Source: Hofstenia miamia (Eukaryota > Xenacoelomorpha > Acoela). From it: 64,000 nt of DNA. The stretch covers positions 1,265,230 to 1,329,229 of the forward strand of contig SCFE01000029.1 in the NCBI GenBank assembly GCA_004352715.1. Direction: 5' to 3'. Position 1 is the stretch's first letter; every line of letters begins with the position of its first letter. The translations under genes and the position numbers were made by a program. This document shows positions 24,371-39,281 of this stretch, in pieces. The notes beneath the pieces are model-generated. The model was given only the letters and a program-made list of their open reading frames with translations, had not been told where the DNA came from and ran no database searches.

Positions 24371-24630
24371 TTATAATACAATAAAAATACTGGGATTTAC
24401 TCATAAACAGAATTCAAGATCAAAGCTTTTTACATGTGTTAAGTATAAGAAAAATGTTTTAAAGAAATCCTTCATTAATGTCACCATTCAAACCTGGAAT
24501 TTGCTACCTAAAGAAATTAAAAATATTGAAAAATTGAAATCTTTTATAAAACATTTAAAAATCTTCCTTGCAAAAGTGTTGCAACCACTGTCATCATCCA
24601 TCTTTCTTCATATCCTCCAGTGAAATCGGG
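24371..24630 (+). pseudogene. LINE ORF2 C-terminal fragment
   Basis: The frame 24360-24623 contains LGFTHKQNSRSKLFTCVKYK and FINVTIQTWNLLPKEIKNIE with a K.FI..LK..L ending. This is the WN.LP.EI pattern at the very C terminus of CR1-type LINE ORF2. The same pattern is seen on the opposite strand at about 34640-34790. The catalytic domains are absent, so it is a 5'-truncated insertion. Confidence 0.6.
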
Positions 24631-24639
24631 GAGTTGGTG

Positions 24640-27620
24640 ACTTGTTTTTCCTTTGCTCCAATTTCATTGTTACTAACAAAGTTATTAGTTAAGGTCTCAA
24701 ATATCAGGATCAAATTTATTTCTACCCCAAGCCCTATGTTGAGGCATCACATGAGTGTTCATGGTATTATCAGGCTTGTTAAGGTTGTCAAATTGTTCAT
24801 AAGTGCCAATACCATTATCAACAAAAGTAAACTCACTAATTTCATCTATGATTACATTCGCAATATCTTTAATGGCTCTCTTAAGCCACTGAAAATGAAT
24901 TTTTTTACAATTGCTTAAAACATATGTATTGTCATCTAGCACTTTCTGAATTGTGAATGGCCCTTGCCAGTGAGTTACAAGTTTCCATAGCTGTTTCTTG
25001 TCACTTATCTACTTGGTAAATAAGCAAACACCTTGTCTCCCCTTTTTTGGGCTCTTCATACGTTTTTTTATTGAAATTTCACTTCTGCTTTATGGCTGAT
25101 TCATTAGTATTGTGGCATATGGTGAGATGAATTTTGTTCATGTCACACATGATTTGATTTACATACTTGTCCAAGGTTTTCTCATGATAATTAGGGTACA
25201 TCCTTGAGAGGTGAGTACTGGCCTCTTGTCTGAACATAGCCTTGAAGGGACTGAAATTGGTGGTAGTGTGGACAGATGTATTATAAAAATATTCCACAAT
25301 TTCAATTACTCTTCTCCACTTTCTTCTGGCAGCTTGGGAGAGTGCAACTCAGAATAGTTTTATCAAGGTTTTAATGAATCTTTCCACTAGACCATTTGAT
25401 TGTGGGTGATAAGTGGTGGTAAATTCATGTAAAATCTCTAACTCCCACATGAGAGTTTTCATGAGATTGTTCTCAAACTGGGGTCAGTCACCAGCTTCTC
25501 CATGGGGCCAAGTTTCAGCACCCACTTCTTTATGACTTTTTCCCCAATGATATCAGGGTTTGTGCTGCGTAGTGGAACAATTCTGGCATATTTGGTAAAG
25601 TAATCAATTAGAACCAATAAATACTGGTATCTGTTGTCATCTCTAAACAACTATTCCAAGTCCATATGAATGACCTCATTTGGTCACTTAGCTAGCCAGT
25701 TCTCTAGTTTGGCTCTCTGCTCTAGGAAGTGGCACATTTGTTGATGACATCACTGACAGCTGCTTTTACTCTGATGGTAATGTATCAGGAGATGCAGGTT
25801 TTCTTGGTCTGGATGATTCCCAGATGTCCCCTTTCATGTACTTGTTGGATCAGAGTGTGTCTAAAGTATTCTGGGATAACTCTAACCAGTTGGTGTGGCT
25901 TTTGACATACAGGAGTCCTTCATTGTTTAATTTCCAGTTGTATCATATAAAGTATTTGTTGGCAAGGAGACTCAACAGCATTGACAGTGTTTTGACCTTT
26001 CATATGATTTTGCCAAGAACTTTTTCATGATGTTGGTACTTAATGACTTTGTGTTTGCTGATCTCTTGGATCATTATAGGCAGAACTGGCTTACCTTGGT
26101 GGTTAGCACTTTATTTAGGCAGAAAATCATACTCAGTGGTATGAACCTGAACTTTAATTTTCTCATTCTGGTTTTCTCAAATCTCTCTCCTAGCTTGGGA
26201 ATTCAGTCCAATAGTCAGTGTTGAGGTGGAGACAACCAGCACAGTGCTAGATTGAAAATGGAAAGTCATTAAGGAACTTGATCCAATGTGTGACAATGTT
26301 TGACCTTTTTCCCAAAAATTTTTTCAGCAAGGTAAGGGAGCTGTAGTTTATGTGCACAATGAAAGGTCATCCCAGGATAAAGTACCTGAATTTCCAGAGA
26401 GACTAAACATTTCCAAGAATTTTACACTTGGTAGCACCATAGTTCATTTCAGATGACTTCAACTTCCATCTGAAGTACTACACAGGGCTCTCTATAGCAT
26501 TTATTATCTGGCTCAGCAGTCCACTGATCACAAAAGTGCTGGTATCACAATTGATGATAAATTGCATTTTGTAATGTGTTGAGGCTGGGGATCTTTTTCA
26601 GCACTTGCATATTGTTCTCCAGTTCTTCCTGCTCTTTCTATGTCCATTAAGATCAATGATCTTTTTCAGTAACTGTTATGTGTGCCAGGGCTTATTGGTG
26701 AGTTTGGGGATGAACATCCCATAATAGTTGAGAAACCCATCAGACATTACATGTTCTTTCTTGCTTTCAGCATCTCTATTTCACTCAAGAAATCCTTTGC
26801 ATTGTTCTTAATGGAAATCCTTCTATTCTGGATAATGCGTCCAAGAAAGATCAACTTTTTCTGCACAAGTGAGCACTTATTCCTGTTTAATTCAGCCTGG
26901 CATTATTGAGAAGGGTCAAAGTTCTGCCCAGCTTGTTGAGGTGCTTCCTCTAACATATGACTTGCTACCAGTATGTTGTCAATGTATGTGGAAATTCCAT
27001 GCTCTAACATATTTGCTCTGTTCTTCAAGATTTTTGTTACATACATGTGGCTGAAAAGTGGTGGGGGTCTTGCATATCACAAATGCCATATATTTCCACT
27101 CATACAATCTGTAGGGCAATATAAAAGCATTCTTTGAGATATTGGATGGTCTTATTGGCACTTGCCAGTATGGCTTGCATAAGTCAAGGCAAGAAAAGAA
27201 TTGGTATTGACTGGCTTCATACAACAGACCTTCAATCCTTGGTAGGGGATAGGCATCTTTGATGGTAACATTGTTAAGTTTCCAATAGTCAATGCACAGC
27301 TGGTATTTTCCCCTTGCTTAATGAAGATAGTAGCAATAGCATAGGGGCTTTGGCTTGCCTGTATAATTCCATTATCAATGAGATTGTACAGTATCTTTTC
27401 ATGTTCTTCCTTGAGGCTTTCAGGCAACCTTCATACTTGAAAATGAATTAGCTTATCAGTGCTCATCTCAATGACATGCTCCTCTCTGATGGCATGACCA
27501 AGGCTGATAAAGCCATAATTGAAACATTGTGGTGCCAAGGCACTCTGCTCCTTATAGCTAAGATGAGCATGAGACTGCTAAGATGGGGGAAGGTATCTTA
27601 TCCTCAAAGGAAATCCTGAG
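24640..27620 (-). pseudogene. Third gypsy pol remnant
   Basis: On the minus strand, in order from about 27600 down, I see CFNYGFISLGHAI, RLPESLKEEHEKILYNLID and SPYAIATIFIKQG (RT, 27152-27427), then CLDLCKPYWQVPIRPSNISK (26979-27224). The catalytic box near 26975-26990 reads YIDN instead of YIDD. RNase H follows, then integrase at 25459-25650 (DYFTKYARIVPLRS) and 25079-25297 (FYNTSVHTT, ESAIKQK then stop then NFNKK), and the integrase C-terminal domain at 24697-24942 (HFQWLKRAIKDIANV). It belongs to the same family as the other two copies. Protease and gag are missing at one end and no accessory gene follows at the other, where a LINE fragment lies. Confidence 0.8.
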
Positions 27621-27747
27621 TAATTGAGGGGACAGTAATTAAATAGCACCACAAAACTACAATAGAAAATCATGTGAAAGAGTAAGGAAAAAGTAAAATC
27701 AAAATAATCATAAAATAAACATGGGAAAGTCCTTGAGTGACTCTACA
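27621..27747 (-). repeat. LTR-like terminus of third gypsy copy
   Basis: The plus strand ends GAGTGACTCTACA at 27747, as do the two 422-bp repeats (14830 and 24370). Read from 27747 on the minus strand, the first bases and a TGATTATTTTGA word agree with them, then similarity is lost within about 120 bp and RT sequence begins. This looks like an LTR start fused to pol by deletion. Confidence 0.45.
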
Positions 27748-28189
27748 TTATATTGCAAGCTGTGCTACAAAATTGTAAAGCATGAAAATGTGTTCTTTGT
27801 TGAAAGCCACAGAAATTCAGATTAACATTGCAATCTTCTCCAAGAACAGTCAGCATGAACTTTAAGACAACAAGTGATTGTGTTCTCAATAATGTTGTTT
27901 AATCATTCACTACAGCACACATCCCATTGTACAATCTCAATAATGAGCATCTGAAATGTCTTTTTGCCTCTAACATTTAAATTACTGCTTAGAAGATTGT
28001 CATGAAATTGTCAGAAAAAAAACTAGGGACTTGAAACAACAATTTTTCAATACAGAAATGTCCTTTGTTTTTGATGAAACTGAAGTCAGAGGACAGAAGT
28101 AGGAAACATTCTCACTGGATTGCTTTGCAAACCACAAAAAACTTATCTATTTTTGTTGTATTTCTCTTAAAAAGTCACCCTACAGTAGT

Positions 28190-28410
28190 GTATATAGGGC
28201 AGGCTTGAACACGCAAAAACGCCTCTGATTGGTCGAGAGCTTATGACGTCACATGTCACCTGACAGACCATGAATATTGGCGAGGGTGGTTTGAGTGCTG
28301 ACTCACAGATATCGAGGGGTGTTTGCAAATGATAATTAGTGAATCACCTACTTGTTTTGACAGCTCACAAAGCTTTTTTGACAGCTCAGGGGTAACTGGC
28401 TGACAGCTTG
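28190..28410. promoter_or_regulatory. Promoter-like patch: inverted CCAAT, palindromic CRE, TGACAG words
   Basis: In a CpG-containing island within CpG-poor surroundings lie ATTGG (28228-28232, an inverted CCAAT box) and TGACGTCA (28244-28251, the consensus cAMP-response element), followed by E-box-like CACATG/CACCTG. There are also four TGACAG words between about 28261 and 28406, two of them in the repeated context TTGACAGCTCA. Proximal animal promoters often pair CCAAT and CRE sites at this spacing. Any dependent gene may lie in the adjacent 1-kb gap. This is inference from motifs only. Confidence 0.3.
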
Positions 28411-28507
28411 CTAATAGCTTTTAATTAGTGTACCATATTCAGGCCTATTTGCATGATTCATGTTCAAATTTAGTTTACACTTTTTTGGTATGAGTAATTT
28501 TTGATAA

Positions 28508-29507
28508 NNNNNNNNNNNNNNNNNNNNNNNNNNNNNNNNNNNNNNNNNNNNNNNNNNNNNNNNNNNNNNNNNNNNNNNNNNNNNNNNNNNNNNNNNNNNN
28601 NNNNNNNNNNNNNNNNNNNNNNNNNNNNNNNNNNNNNNNNNNNNNNNNNNNNNNNNNNNNNNNNNNNNNNNNNNNNNNNNNNNNNNNNNNNNNNNNNNNN
28701 NNNNNNNNNNNNNNNNNNNNNNNNNNNNNNNNNNNNNNNNNNNNNNNNNNNNNNNNNNNNNNNNNNNNNNNNNNNNNNNNNNNNNNNNNNNNNNNNNNNN
28801 NNNNNNNNNNNNNNNNNNNNNNNNNNNNNNNNNNNNNNNNNNNNNNNNNNNNNNNNNNNNNNNNNNNNNNNNNNNNNNNNNNNNNNNNNNNNNNNNNNNN
28901 NNNNNNNNNNNNNNNNNNNNNNNNNNNNNNNNNNNNNNNNNNNNNNNNNNNNNNNNNNNNNNNNNNNNNNNNNNNNNNNNNNNNNNNNNNNNNNNNNNNN
29001 NNNNNNNNNNNNNNNNNNNNNNNNNNNNNNNNNNNNNNNNNNNNNNNNNNNNNNNNNNNNNNNNNNNNNNNNNNNNNNNNNNNNNNNNNNNNNNNNNNNN
29101 NNNNNNNNNNNNNNNNNNNNNNNNNNNNNNNNNNNNNNNNNNNNNNNNNNNNNNNNNNNNNNNNNNNNNNNNNNNNNNNNNNNNNNNNNNNNNNNNNNNN
29201 NNNNNNNNNNNNNNNNNNNNNNNNNNNNNNNNNNNNNNNNNNNNNNNNNNNNNNNNNNNNNNNNNNNNNNNNNNNNNNNNNNNNNNNNNNNNNNNNNNNN
29301 NNNNNNNNNNNNNNNNNNNNNNNNNNNNNNNNNNNNNNNNNNNNNNNNNNNNNNNNNNNNNNNNNNNNNNNNNNNNNNNNNNNNNNNNNNNNNNNNNNNN
29401 NNNNNNNNNNNNNNNNNNNNNNNNNNNNNNNNNNNNNNNNNNNNNNNNNNNNNNNNNNNNNNNNNNNNNNNNNNNNNNNNNNNNNNNNNNNNNNNNNNNN
29501 NNNNNNN
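28508..29507. other. Assembly gap, exactly 1000 N
   Basis: Exactly 1000 undetermined bases, a conventional scaffold-gap size, so true length is unknown. The right edge is a TA dinucleotide run (29508-29525), a likely cause of the break. Confidence 0.98.
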
Positions 29508-29525
29508 TATATATATATATATATA

Positions 29526-33160
<3,635 letters not shown>

Positions 33161-33723
33161 CAGTGCGTTCGGAAAGTCTCTCCGCAGTGAGATTTTTAAA
33201 TTGTTTAAACAATTTATTTAAATAGTTTTATATGCTATATGAAACAAGTTTATTAATTATAGAAATCACATTTTGATCTACAATAAATGTTGAAAATGAC
33301 GATCATTATTGTTAAGACACATGTTGACTCTTCGAATCTTGTTCAGAAAGACCTTTTGAAGAGCTTCATATGTTATCGAAGTAATGAAATCAGGTATAGC
33401 ATCTTTGAGTTGATCGATTGTTGTAGGGCTGTCTTTATAAACACAACATTTAGCTGCTCCCCAAACATAAAAATCTGGCCAGGTCAGATCAGACTAACGA
33501 GGTGGGCAAATATCCTTTGAAAATACACGTACATCAAACACATCTTTTAATAATCGCATAGTCGAATGGGCAATGTGAGCCGTTGTTCCATCTTGCTGGA
33601 AGTACCCGTAACTTTTCTCATTGTTGGTAAGTTGGCTGATTGGCAGAACTGTGTAAGTTATTTAAATGAGTTTGGATTACATATAATGGATTTTTACCGC
33701 AGAGATACTTACTGAATGCACTG
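33161..33723 (-). mobile_element. Internally deleted mariner/Tc1-type element
   Basis: The element is bounded by TA on both sides (33159-33160 and 33724-33725), the target duplication of this superfamily. It has inverted termini CAGTGCGTTCGGAAAGTCTC at the left and, on the opposite strand, CAGTGCATTCAGTAAGTATC at the right. The minus strand between about 33600 and 33290 codes for the last third of a transposase: YFQQDGTTAHIAHSTMRLLK, then a stop in PPR-stop-SDLTWPDFYVWG, ending DRHFQHLL and a stop. The catalytic aspartate block DG.TAH is present, but the N-terminal two thirds are gone. It is therefore non-autonomous, at 563 bp against a usual length of about 1.3 kb. Confidence 0.9.
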
Positions 33724-33925
33724 TACAACTAGTTATTACAATAAACTTTGTCTGATCAATTTACTCATTAGAGAACAAAGTTTTGCATAAACTAGATGCT
33801 TTAGTTGTTCACTGTTTGCAATGAGTAATTTCAAATATTTGCTGATTTCTAAATTTATTCAAATGGTTTTAAATTCGTTTTGCAAATGTGACCATTTTTA
33901 GGCTTTATGGATCAATAACTTAACA

Positions 33926-36722
33926 ATGTTCTCAATTGCAATTCTCCTCATTTCTTTACAATTGGCCACAAGTAAGCTTTTCCATTTGTGTTGAAGTCTT
34001 CTTTCCTTGTTTGCTAAATTACGGAATTTTGAGATTGTTAAGAAATATATTTAGGTTCATTCATTAATGGCACCTACCAAGCATCTGAAAATATCATGGA
34101 CTATGAAAACTCAACTGAAACGTCAACAGGTAATATTCATGCTTCTGTATATCACACTTAAGTTAATATCACACTAAGTCGCTCATACAACCTGAGTTTT
34201 TAGTTATTTTCGTTTTATAAAGCATTTAGGATTTTGTTTCAAAAGCAATAATATTGAATAAATTAATGAAGTATGCAATAAAGTTTGTCAAACTATAAGT
34301 TTTTGAAAATTTTTCATAAAGAATTTAATATTAATATAAGATTATCATTAATATTTATATCAGACGGTTTTGTTATTACAATCTTTGATATCTAATATTA
34401 TAATAGAAGAAAAAGAAATGTTGATTTGTACAATATAAAATATTGTTTACAACTCTAAATAGCGTCAAAAATACTACACAAGTACAAAAAACAAATATAA
34501 ACTTACACAAATGAATATTTACAAAGGCAATTATAACTAATGGCCTGGGCTATGGCGAATTTATATGCGGTCAATTCAATAGTTAGTATTATAAAATTTG
34601 AATCCTCACCATTTGTATTCAAGTCTTTCCTTTGTATAACTATGGAAGTGTTTATTTTATTTTGTCTTTGAATGCTCTTATTTTATTGATTTGTCTTATA
34701 GATTTGGATATATTATTCCATACGATTATTGATGTATTGAGAAAAGAATTTTTCATTATTTTCTTGTTATATTTAAGAGGTTTAATTTTTAGGGTTCTGT
34801 AATTATATCTAAACGATATTTTGGAGGATAAAACATTAGATTTGTTATAGGGACAATATTATTAAATATTTTAAAGAAAGTAGTGAACGCATTTTTATAA
34901 AAAATACACTGTGGATTTAGAAAAGTTTTTGTTAATTTTTTTATTTCTGCATTCTTGTTATGTAAATGATTAACTGCTAATTTTATAGCCCAATTTATTT
35001 GTACATTGATTTTATTCAAAAGTTGTTGATTTATGTCAGTATATAGTATGTTTCCATAATTAAAGTGACTTAGTATTAATGTGTGAATTGATTGAATCTT
35101 TGCTTTTGGTTGGAAGTTGTTGAGATATATTGCTGAGAGCCTTAATTGAAATAGTCATTTCCTTCATAACATTATTTATTTGCTTTGAAAAATTAAGTTG
35201 AGAATCAAAAATTATACCTATGTACATATCATTAAATTTCAATTTATATTGAAAAACCTTTGTGTTGTTATGGTTAGATTTATGACTAATTATGCAAAAT
35301 TGTGTTTTAAATGGGTCTATTCTCAGCCTTAGTGATGCAAAATATTGTGCAAAATAAATGCAATTCTCTTCAAGAAATTTTATGGCAATTTCAGGAGACT
35401 TATGTGAACTAAATAGCATAGTATTGTCAGTATATTGTATGACATTACATGCAGTCTGATTGCTCAAAACGTTTACATACATGTTGAATAGTAATTGTCC
35501 TAAAATTGTTCCTTGTGGAACACCATTTTTAATTAAAATCCAGTCAGATAAAATTCCATTTAGCTTAACTGTTTTCCTACGATTATGAAGATAACTATCT
35601 TTTAAGTCTGCACTTTTGTTTGTGAAGTCCATAATTTTTATTTTTTTTAATTAAAATGTCGTGGTTTATAGAGTCAAACGCCTTTAATAAATCTAAGCAT
35701 GCAACTGCTGAAAACTCATCTAAATTGATACTATTTCTCCAATGTTCTGTAGCTGTTAACAAAGCATCATTAGTAGATATATACTTGCGTAAACCATATT
35801 GATTTTAGGAATACAAATTATGTTCAAGCAATTTTAATTTTCCACTGTTGTTTTGAATAGCATCCTTTTGCTATAAATTTTTGATAACATATTTTAAAAT
35901 CAGCATATTTAGAGGGAGTCCGCGGACTTCAGACCACGCTAATTGGGAAAACTCACAAGTTGCTACTAAAATGAATTTTAAACACAATAATAGATTCATT
36001 TCTATTACATTGCTTTGCACAACTTTATTTTCATTGTAATAATTAATGGTTTTTTAAAAATTTCGAACTATTTCCTATTAAAGAATGTAAGAATTATATG
36101 TTTACTCGCATTGTGCTTTCACGTCCATTTTCATAAGATATTGAAATGAGTAATACATTTGAAGGGGCAGTTTGGCTCATAGAACCTCCCTCTCCAACTA
36201 AAAACCCTGGATGTGCACTTAGCTAATGCTCGCATGTAGATCTTTTAAGCCTTATCTAATCCTTGATCGATTTTAGGTAATTTTTCAATTGAAGCCACAG
36301 ATGTGATTGTTATCAGTGAAGACACAACGCCAAGCACCCAGCCTTCAGAAGCAGTCACATCAACATCGAGTAAATTGAAAATGTTTCTTTGTTGATAGGG
36401 ACTTTATATAAACGCCAGGGTTATCCAATTGTAGTGCAGTCGTAAATTACAGGCTCCAGTTTTATAATTATTCATATATTTTTTACTAATGCGATGAAAA
36501 ATTTCGATATTAGGAACAGTTGTTCAAAACATCGTGTTATTAAAATCGATATTAAAATGCGCTTTCGACCAGGAGATACTAAGGAAATAATTAAAATATG
36601 TGATATGTTTAGCTAGAAATCATTTATTAGTAAAATTCGTTTCTAATATTTTTTCAGCTTTCACAGCAATTTATGAACAAATTCTAATAGCAACAATTAT
36701 CATAATTCTGATTGCTTTATAA
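33926..36722 (+). CDS. Small four-exon gene: signal peptide, Ser/Thr-rich ectodomain, C-terminal hydrophobic anchor
   Basis: Four exons join in frame. Exon 1 (33926-33971) codes MFSIAILLISLQLAT, a typical signal peptide, and has a GTAAGC donor. Exon 2 (34055-34129, 75 nt) has N-glycosylation sites NGT and NST. Exon 3 (36277-36369, 93 nt) has NFS and a Thr/Ser/Pro-rich run (EDTTPSTQPSEAVTSTS). Exon 4 (36658-36722) codes YEQILIATIIIILIAL and TAA. All introns are phase 1 with AG and GT borders, so exons 2 and 3 are symmetric cassettes that can be skipped without frame loss. The predicted product is about 92 residues: secreted or surface-held by the hydrophobic C terminus, as a tail without cytoplasmic domain or a GPI-anchor signal. 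Layout recalls rapidly evolving mucin-like or micro-exon surface proteins. A LINE fragment lies in intron 2. I recognise no homologue by sequence; extra unseen exons are possible. Confidence 0.6.
34620..35890 (-). pseudogene. 5'-truncated LINE reverse transcriptase, in intron 2 of the small membrane-protein gene
   Basis: The minus strand from 35890 down shows YGLRKYISTNDALLTATEHW and VACLDLLKAFDSINHDIL (RT blocks). 35060-35632 gives NRRKTVKLNGILSDWILIKN, GVPQGTILGQLLFNMYVN, and a catalytic box changed from YADD to YTDN. 34789-35019 and on to about 34640 gives the C-terminal tail (FLNTSIIVWNNISKSIRQIN). The order is that of a CR1-type ORF2. The endonuclease is missing and a frameshift separates 35640 from 35632. 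It lies antisense to the host gene. Confidence 0.8.
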
Positions 36723-36918
36723 TTTAATGAATGTGCTTTGCTATATAGATGTAAGAATCATGCAAAGGTTGGTCACGACATTAATCATCACGTTTTCCAT
36801 GTATTTGACAAAAATTTCTATAGTGCATGCAACCATTTGTTTTACATTTCTCAATGTTATTTTGAAAGGCCATTATTCATATAAATTCAAGAAATATCTT
36901 TTAATAATAGCTGTATAT

Positions 36919-36970
<52 letters not shown>

Positions 36971-38415
36971 CTTAGAAAACAATTACATTAGCTTTGCTAT
37001 AAAGTAGTTCCTGTATATGTCCTAACATCTTCATAAATAAAATATATATATTGTTTACAAAAACATTTATTCGAAATTGTAAAGTTGTAAAATATGAATT
37101 TTCCATTTCCCTTATTACAATGCAATTATATAGAGCAAAAAGTCACTCTAGCATATATTTAAACAAATTTACTTAACATTTACAACAAGTATGTATTTGA
37201 AGCATTATATAAATTAGAATAAGCATCAAACTTAGATAAAAATATTTAAGAGCTAATCATTGCTTCTTCAGATGCAATCAAAATGTTACATTAAAGTAAT
37301 AACATACATATAAAACAAAATATTTCAAATCTGGTAGTAAAACTCAAACTTAAATTTATAGTTATAACAATATGATTGCTAAATAACTTAAGTTAAAATA
37401 TAAAGTAAGCACATTTAAACTCTAGTTTAAATGCATTTACAATTAATATAAATTAGGGAAATTAATTATATTGCAATAAATAAAACAAAATAAATTAAAT
37501 ATGAAATGTCTTTATTGCTGTGCTGATACTGCAAACAATCCCTTTGGATACTTTTCAGAAATATATTCAATTTACCGAAATTCAATCAAAGTAATGTAAT
37601 ATTATTCGACATCTAACTGTAACATTGAATATGTTCTGAAACATACTGTCCAGCAATCTTAATGCAAATTGAAATTAATGCAACTAGGGTGTTACATTAA
37701 ACATTGGTAAACAAAACTAGTCCCTGTTACAAATTTTACAGATCTTTGTCCACTCCTCACATAATTACAAGATTTGTTTATTTCATTATTTTGAAAATGT
37801 ACATTCCTTTTGTATATCAAGATTTCTGAATTTATACATCAAATATATATTTCTTTAAGAACTACACCACCTTTATATATTAAACTTCCTGAACCTGTAT
37901 ATAAAATGCATTTTCCTCTGAAATATGCAAAATTTGTGAACTTTTATACATTCCATTGTATATCAAGATTTCCAAATTTTGATATTAAATGCATATTTCT
38001 TTGAAAAATGTACAATTTGCGAATGCTTTTCAAAGAATTATTTTTATCATTATTATAGAAATACATGAATATAGTAGTTATTTGCAACTTGTCTTAATTT
38101 TCTCAAAAACTGATAAAAATTTTTTTAAATTTCTAGATGTTACAAAAATGGCACAATATCCAATATTGTGTTATGCTGGTCTGTACGTGAGAAGGTCCAC
38201 AAAAGACCAAATATTTGGCTTTGTGGCCCAACTCACTCATTTTTGATATCACTATTTCTTATGTGAAAGCGCAAATATCAATTTGCATTGTAAAGTGTTC
38301 ATTAATAGCTGAGATATTAGCCAAAATGTGTGATTTTAGGCATATATTTGAGGCTATTTATTGCAAAAATTAATGTTTAAAATTTTTTATTTTCATTATT
38401 TAGTAATATTGTTAG
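36723..38415. other. AT-rich flank with microsatellite and degenerate tandem repeat
   Basis: A TA microsatellite occupies 36920-36968. Between 37811 and 38025 three imperfect copies of a 60-85-bp unit can be seen, marked by TGTATATCAAGATTTC or variants at about 37811, 37877 and 37961. No supportable gene; the open frame over the repeats is a by-product. Confidence 0.5.
36920..36968. repeat. TA dinucleotide microsatellite
   Basis: About 49 bp of TA repeat, 200 bp downstream of the small membrane-protein gene's stop codon. Confidence 0.95.
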
Positions 38416-39281
38416 TGTAGAATGCTTGTCTTGTGGTAGAAGCACGTGCAACACTCAGCAAGCATTCCATCTTTAGATATATTAAACATAACCGAGGGAA
38501 CTACTAGTTATTGTGTAATCTATCTAATGAGATAACAAGAGCATTTTCATTCCAAGGTTTATCAGTATTCAGAGAATAAGTTAATTCCAAACTTCTTCTT
38601 ACAGAATCAGGCCTCCGGCCGAAGTGATGAACCATTTCCAATACCTAATGTCTCAGCTCATATTAGACTAGAGAAAATGCAATTATTATAGCTACATGCA
38701 AACCGCGCTTCCTAACCGTACTCATCCTTATACCTAATACCTACTATCACCTAGACTAGAGGAGTCAAACCAGAGGACCATTTAAAGCCTCAGGTTATCC
38801 TACCTTTCGCCCGGAGTGATACCTTAAGCGTTGATCATGTTGATCAAATACATATAAGATAATAAAGAAAATAAAAGATAATAAGAGGGCACTTTATGAA
38901 AACTATCTTATCCGAAAAATGCTAAAAGATAATGTTAGTTAAATATACGGCTGGGGAAATCTATAATAGTTAAAAGAAAAGCAACTGGAAGCTAGGGTAG
39001 CAAAACTTAAATTAAGCAGAAATAACACATTTGAGTATTTACAAATAATGGATAACAATAACACTCACTTGTGATCAAATGGTGAGTAATAGCAGAACAA
39101 ATGTTTAAAACTACTGCGATGTCTGAAATTCAAATTACGCAAACAAAATGGATTCCTCGTACGAGCAACCAATCAGAATACAAAGAATATTCAATCACTA
39201 ATTGTACATTGCTTATCGTCGCTATATTACTAAATCGACACATATTATCAATTTACAACTTAGGGATGCAAATATACTACA
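38416..39281 (-). repeat. 3' LTR of young gypsy element
   Basis: 866 bp, with ends TGTAG...CTACA on both strands. It matches 47760-48624 with scattered substitutions and one or two short indels. The stop codon of the accessory frame (TAG, 39277-39279) uses the first bases of this LTR. Confidence 0.95.
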
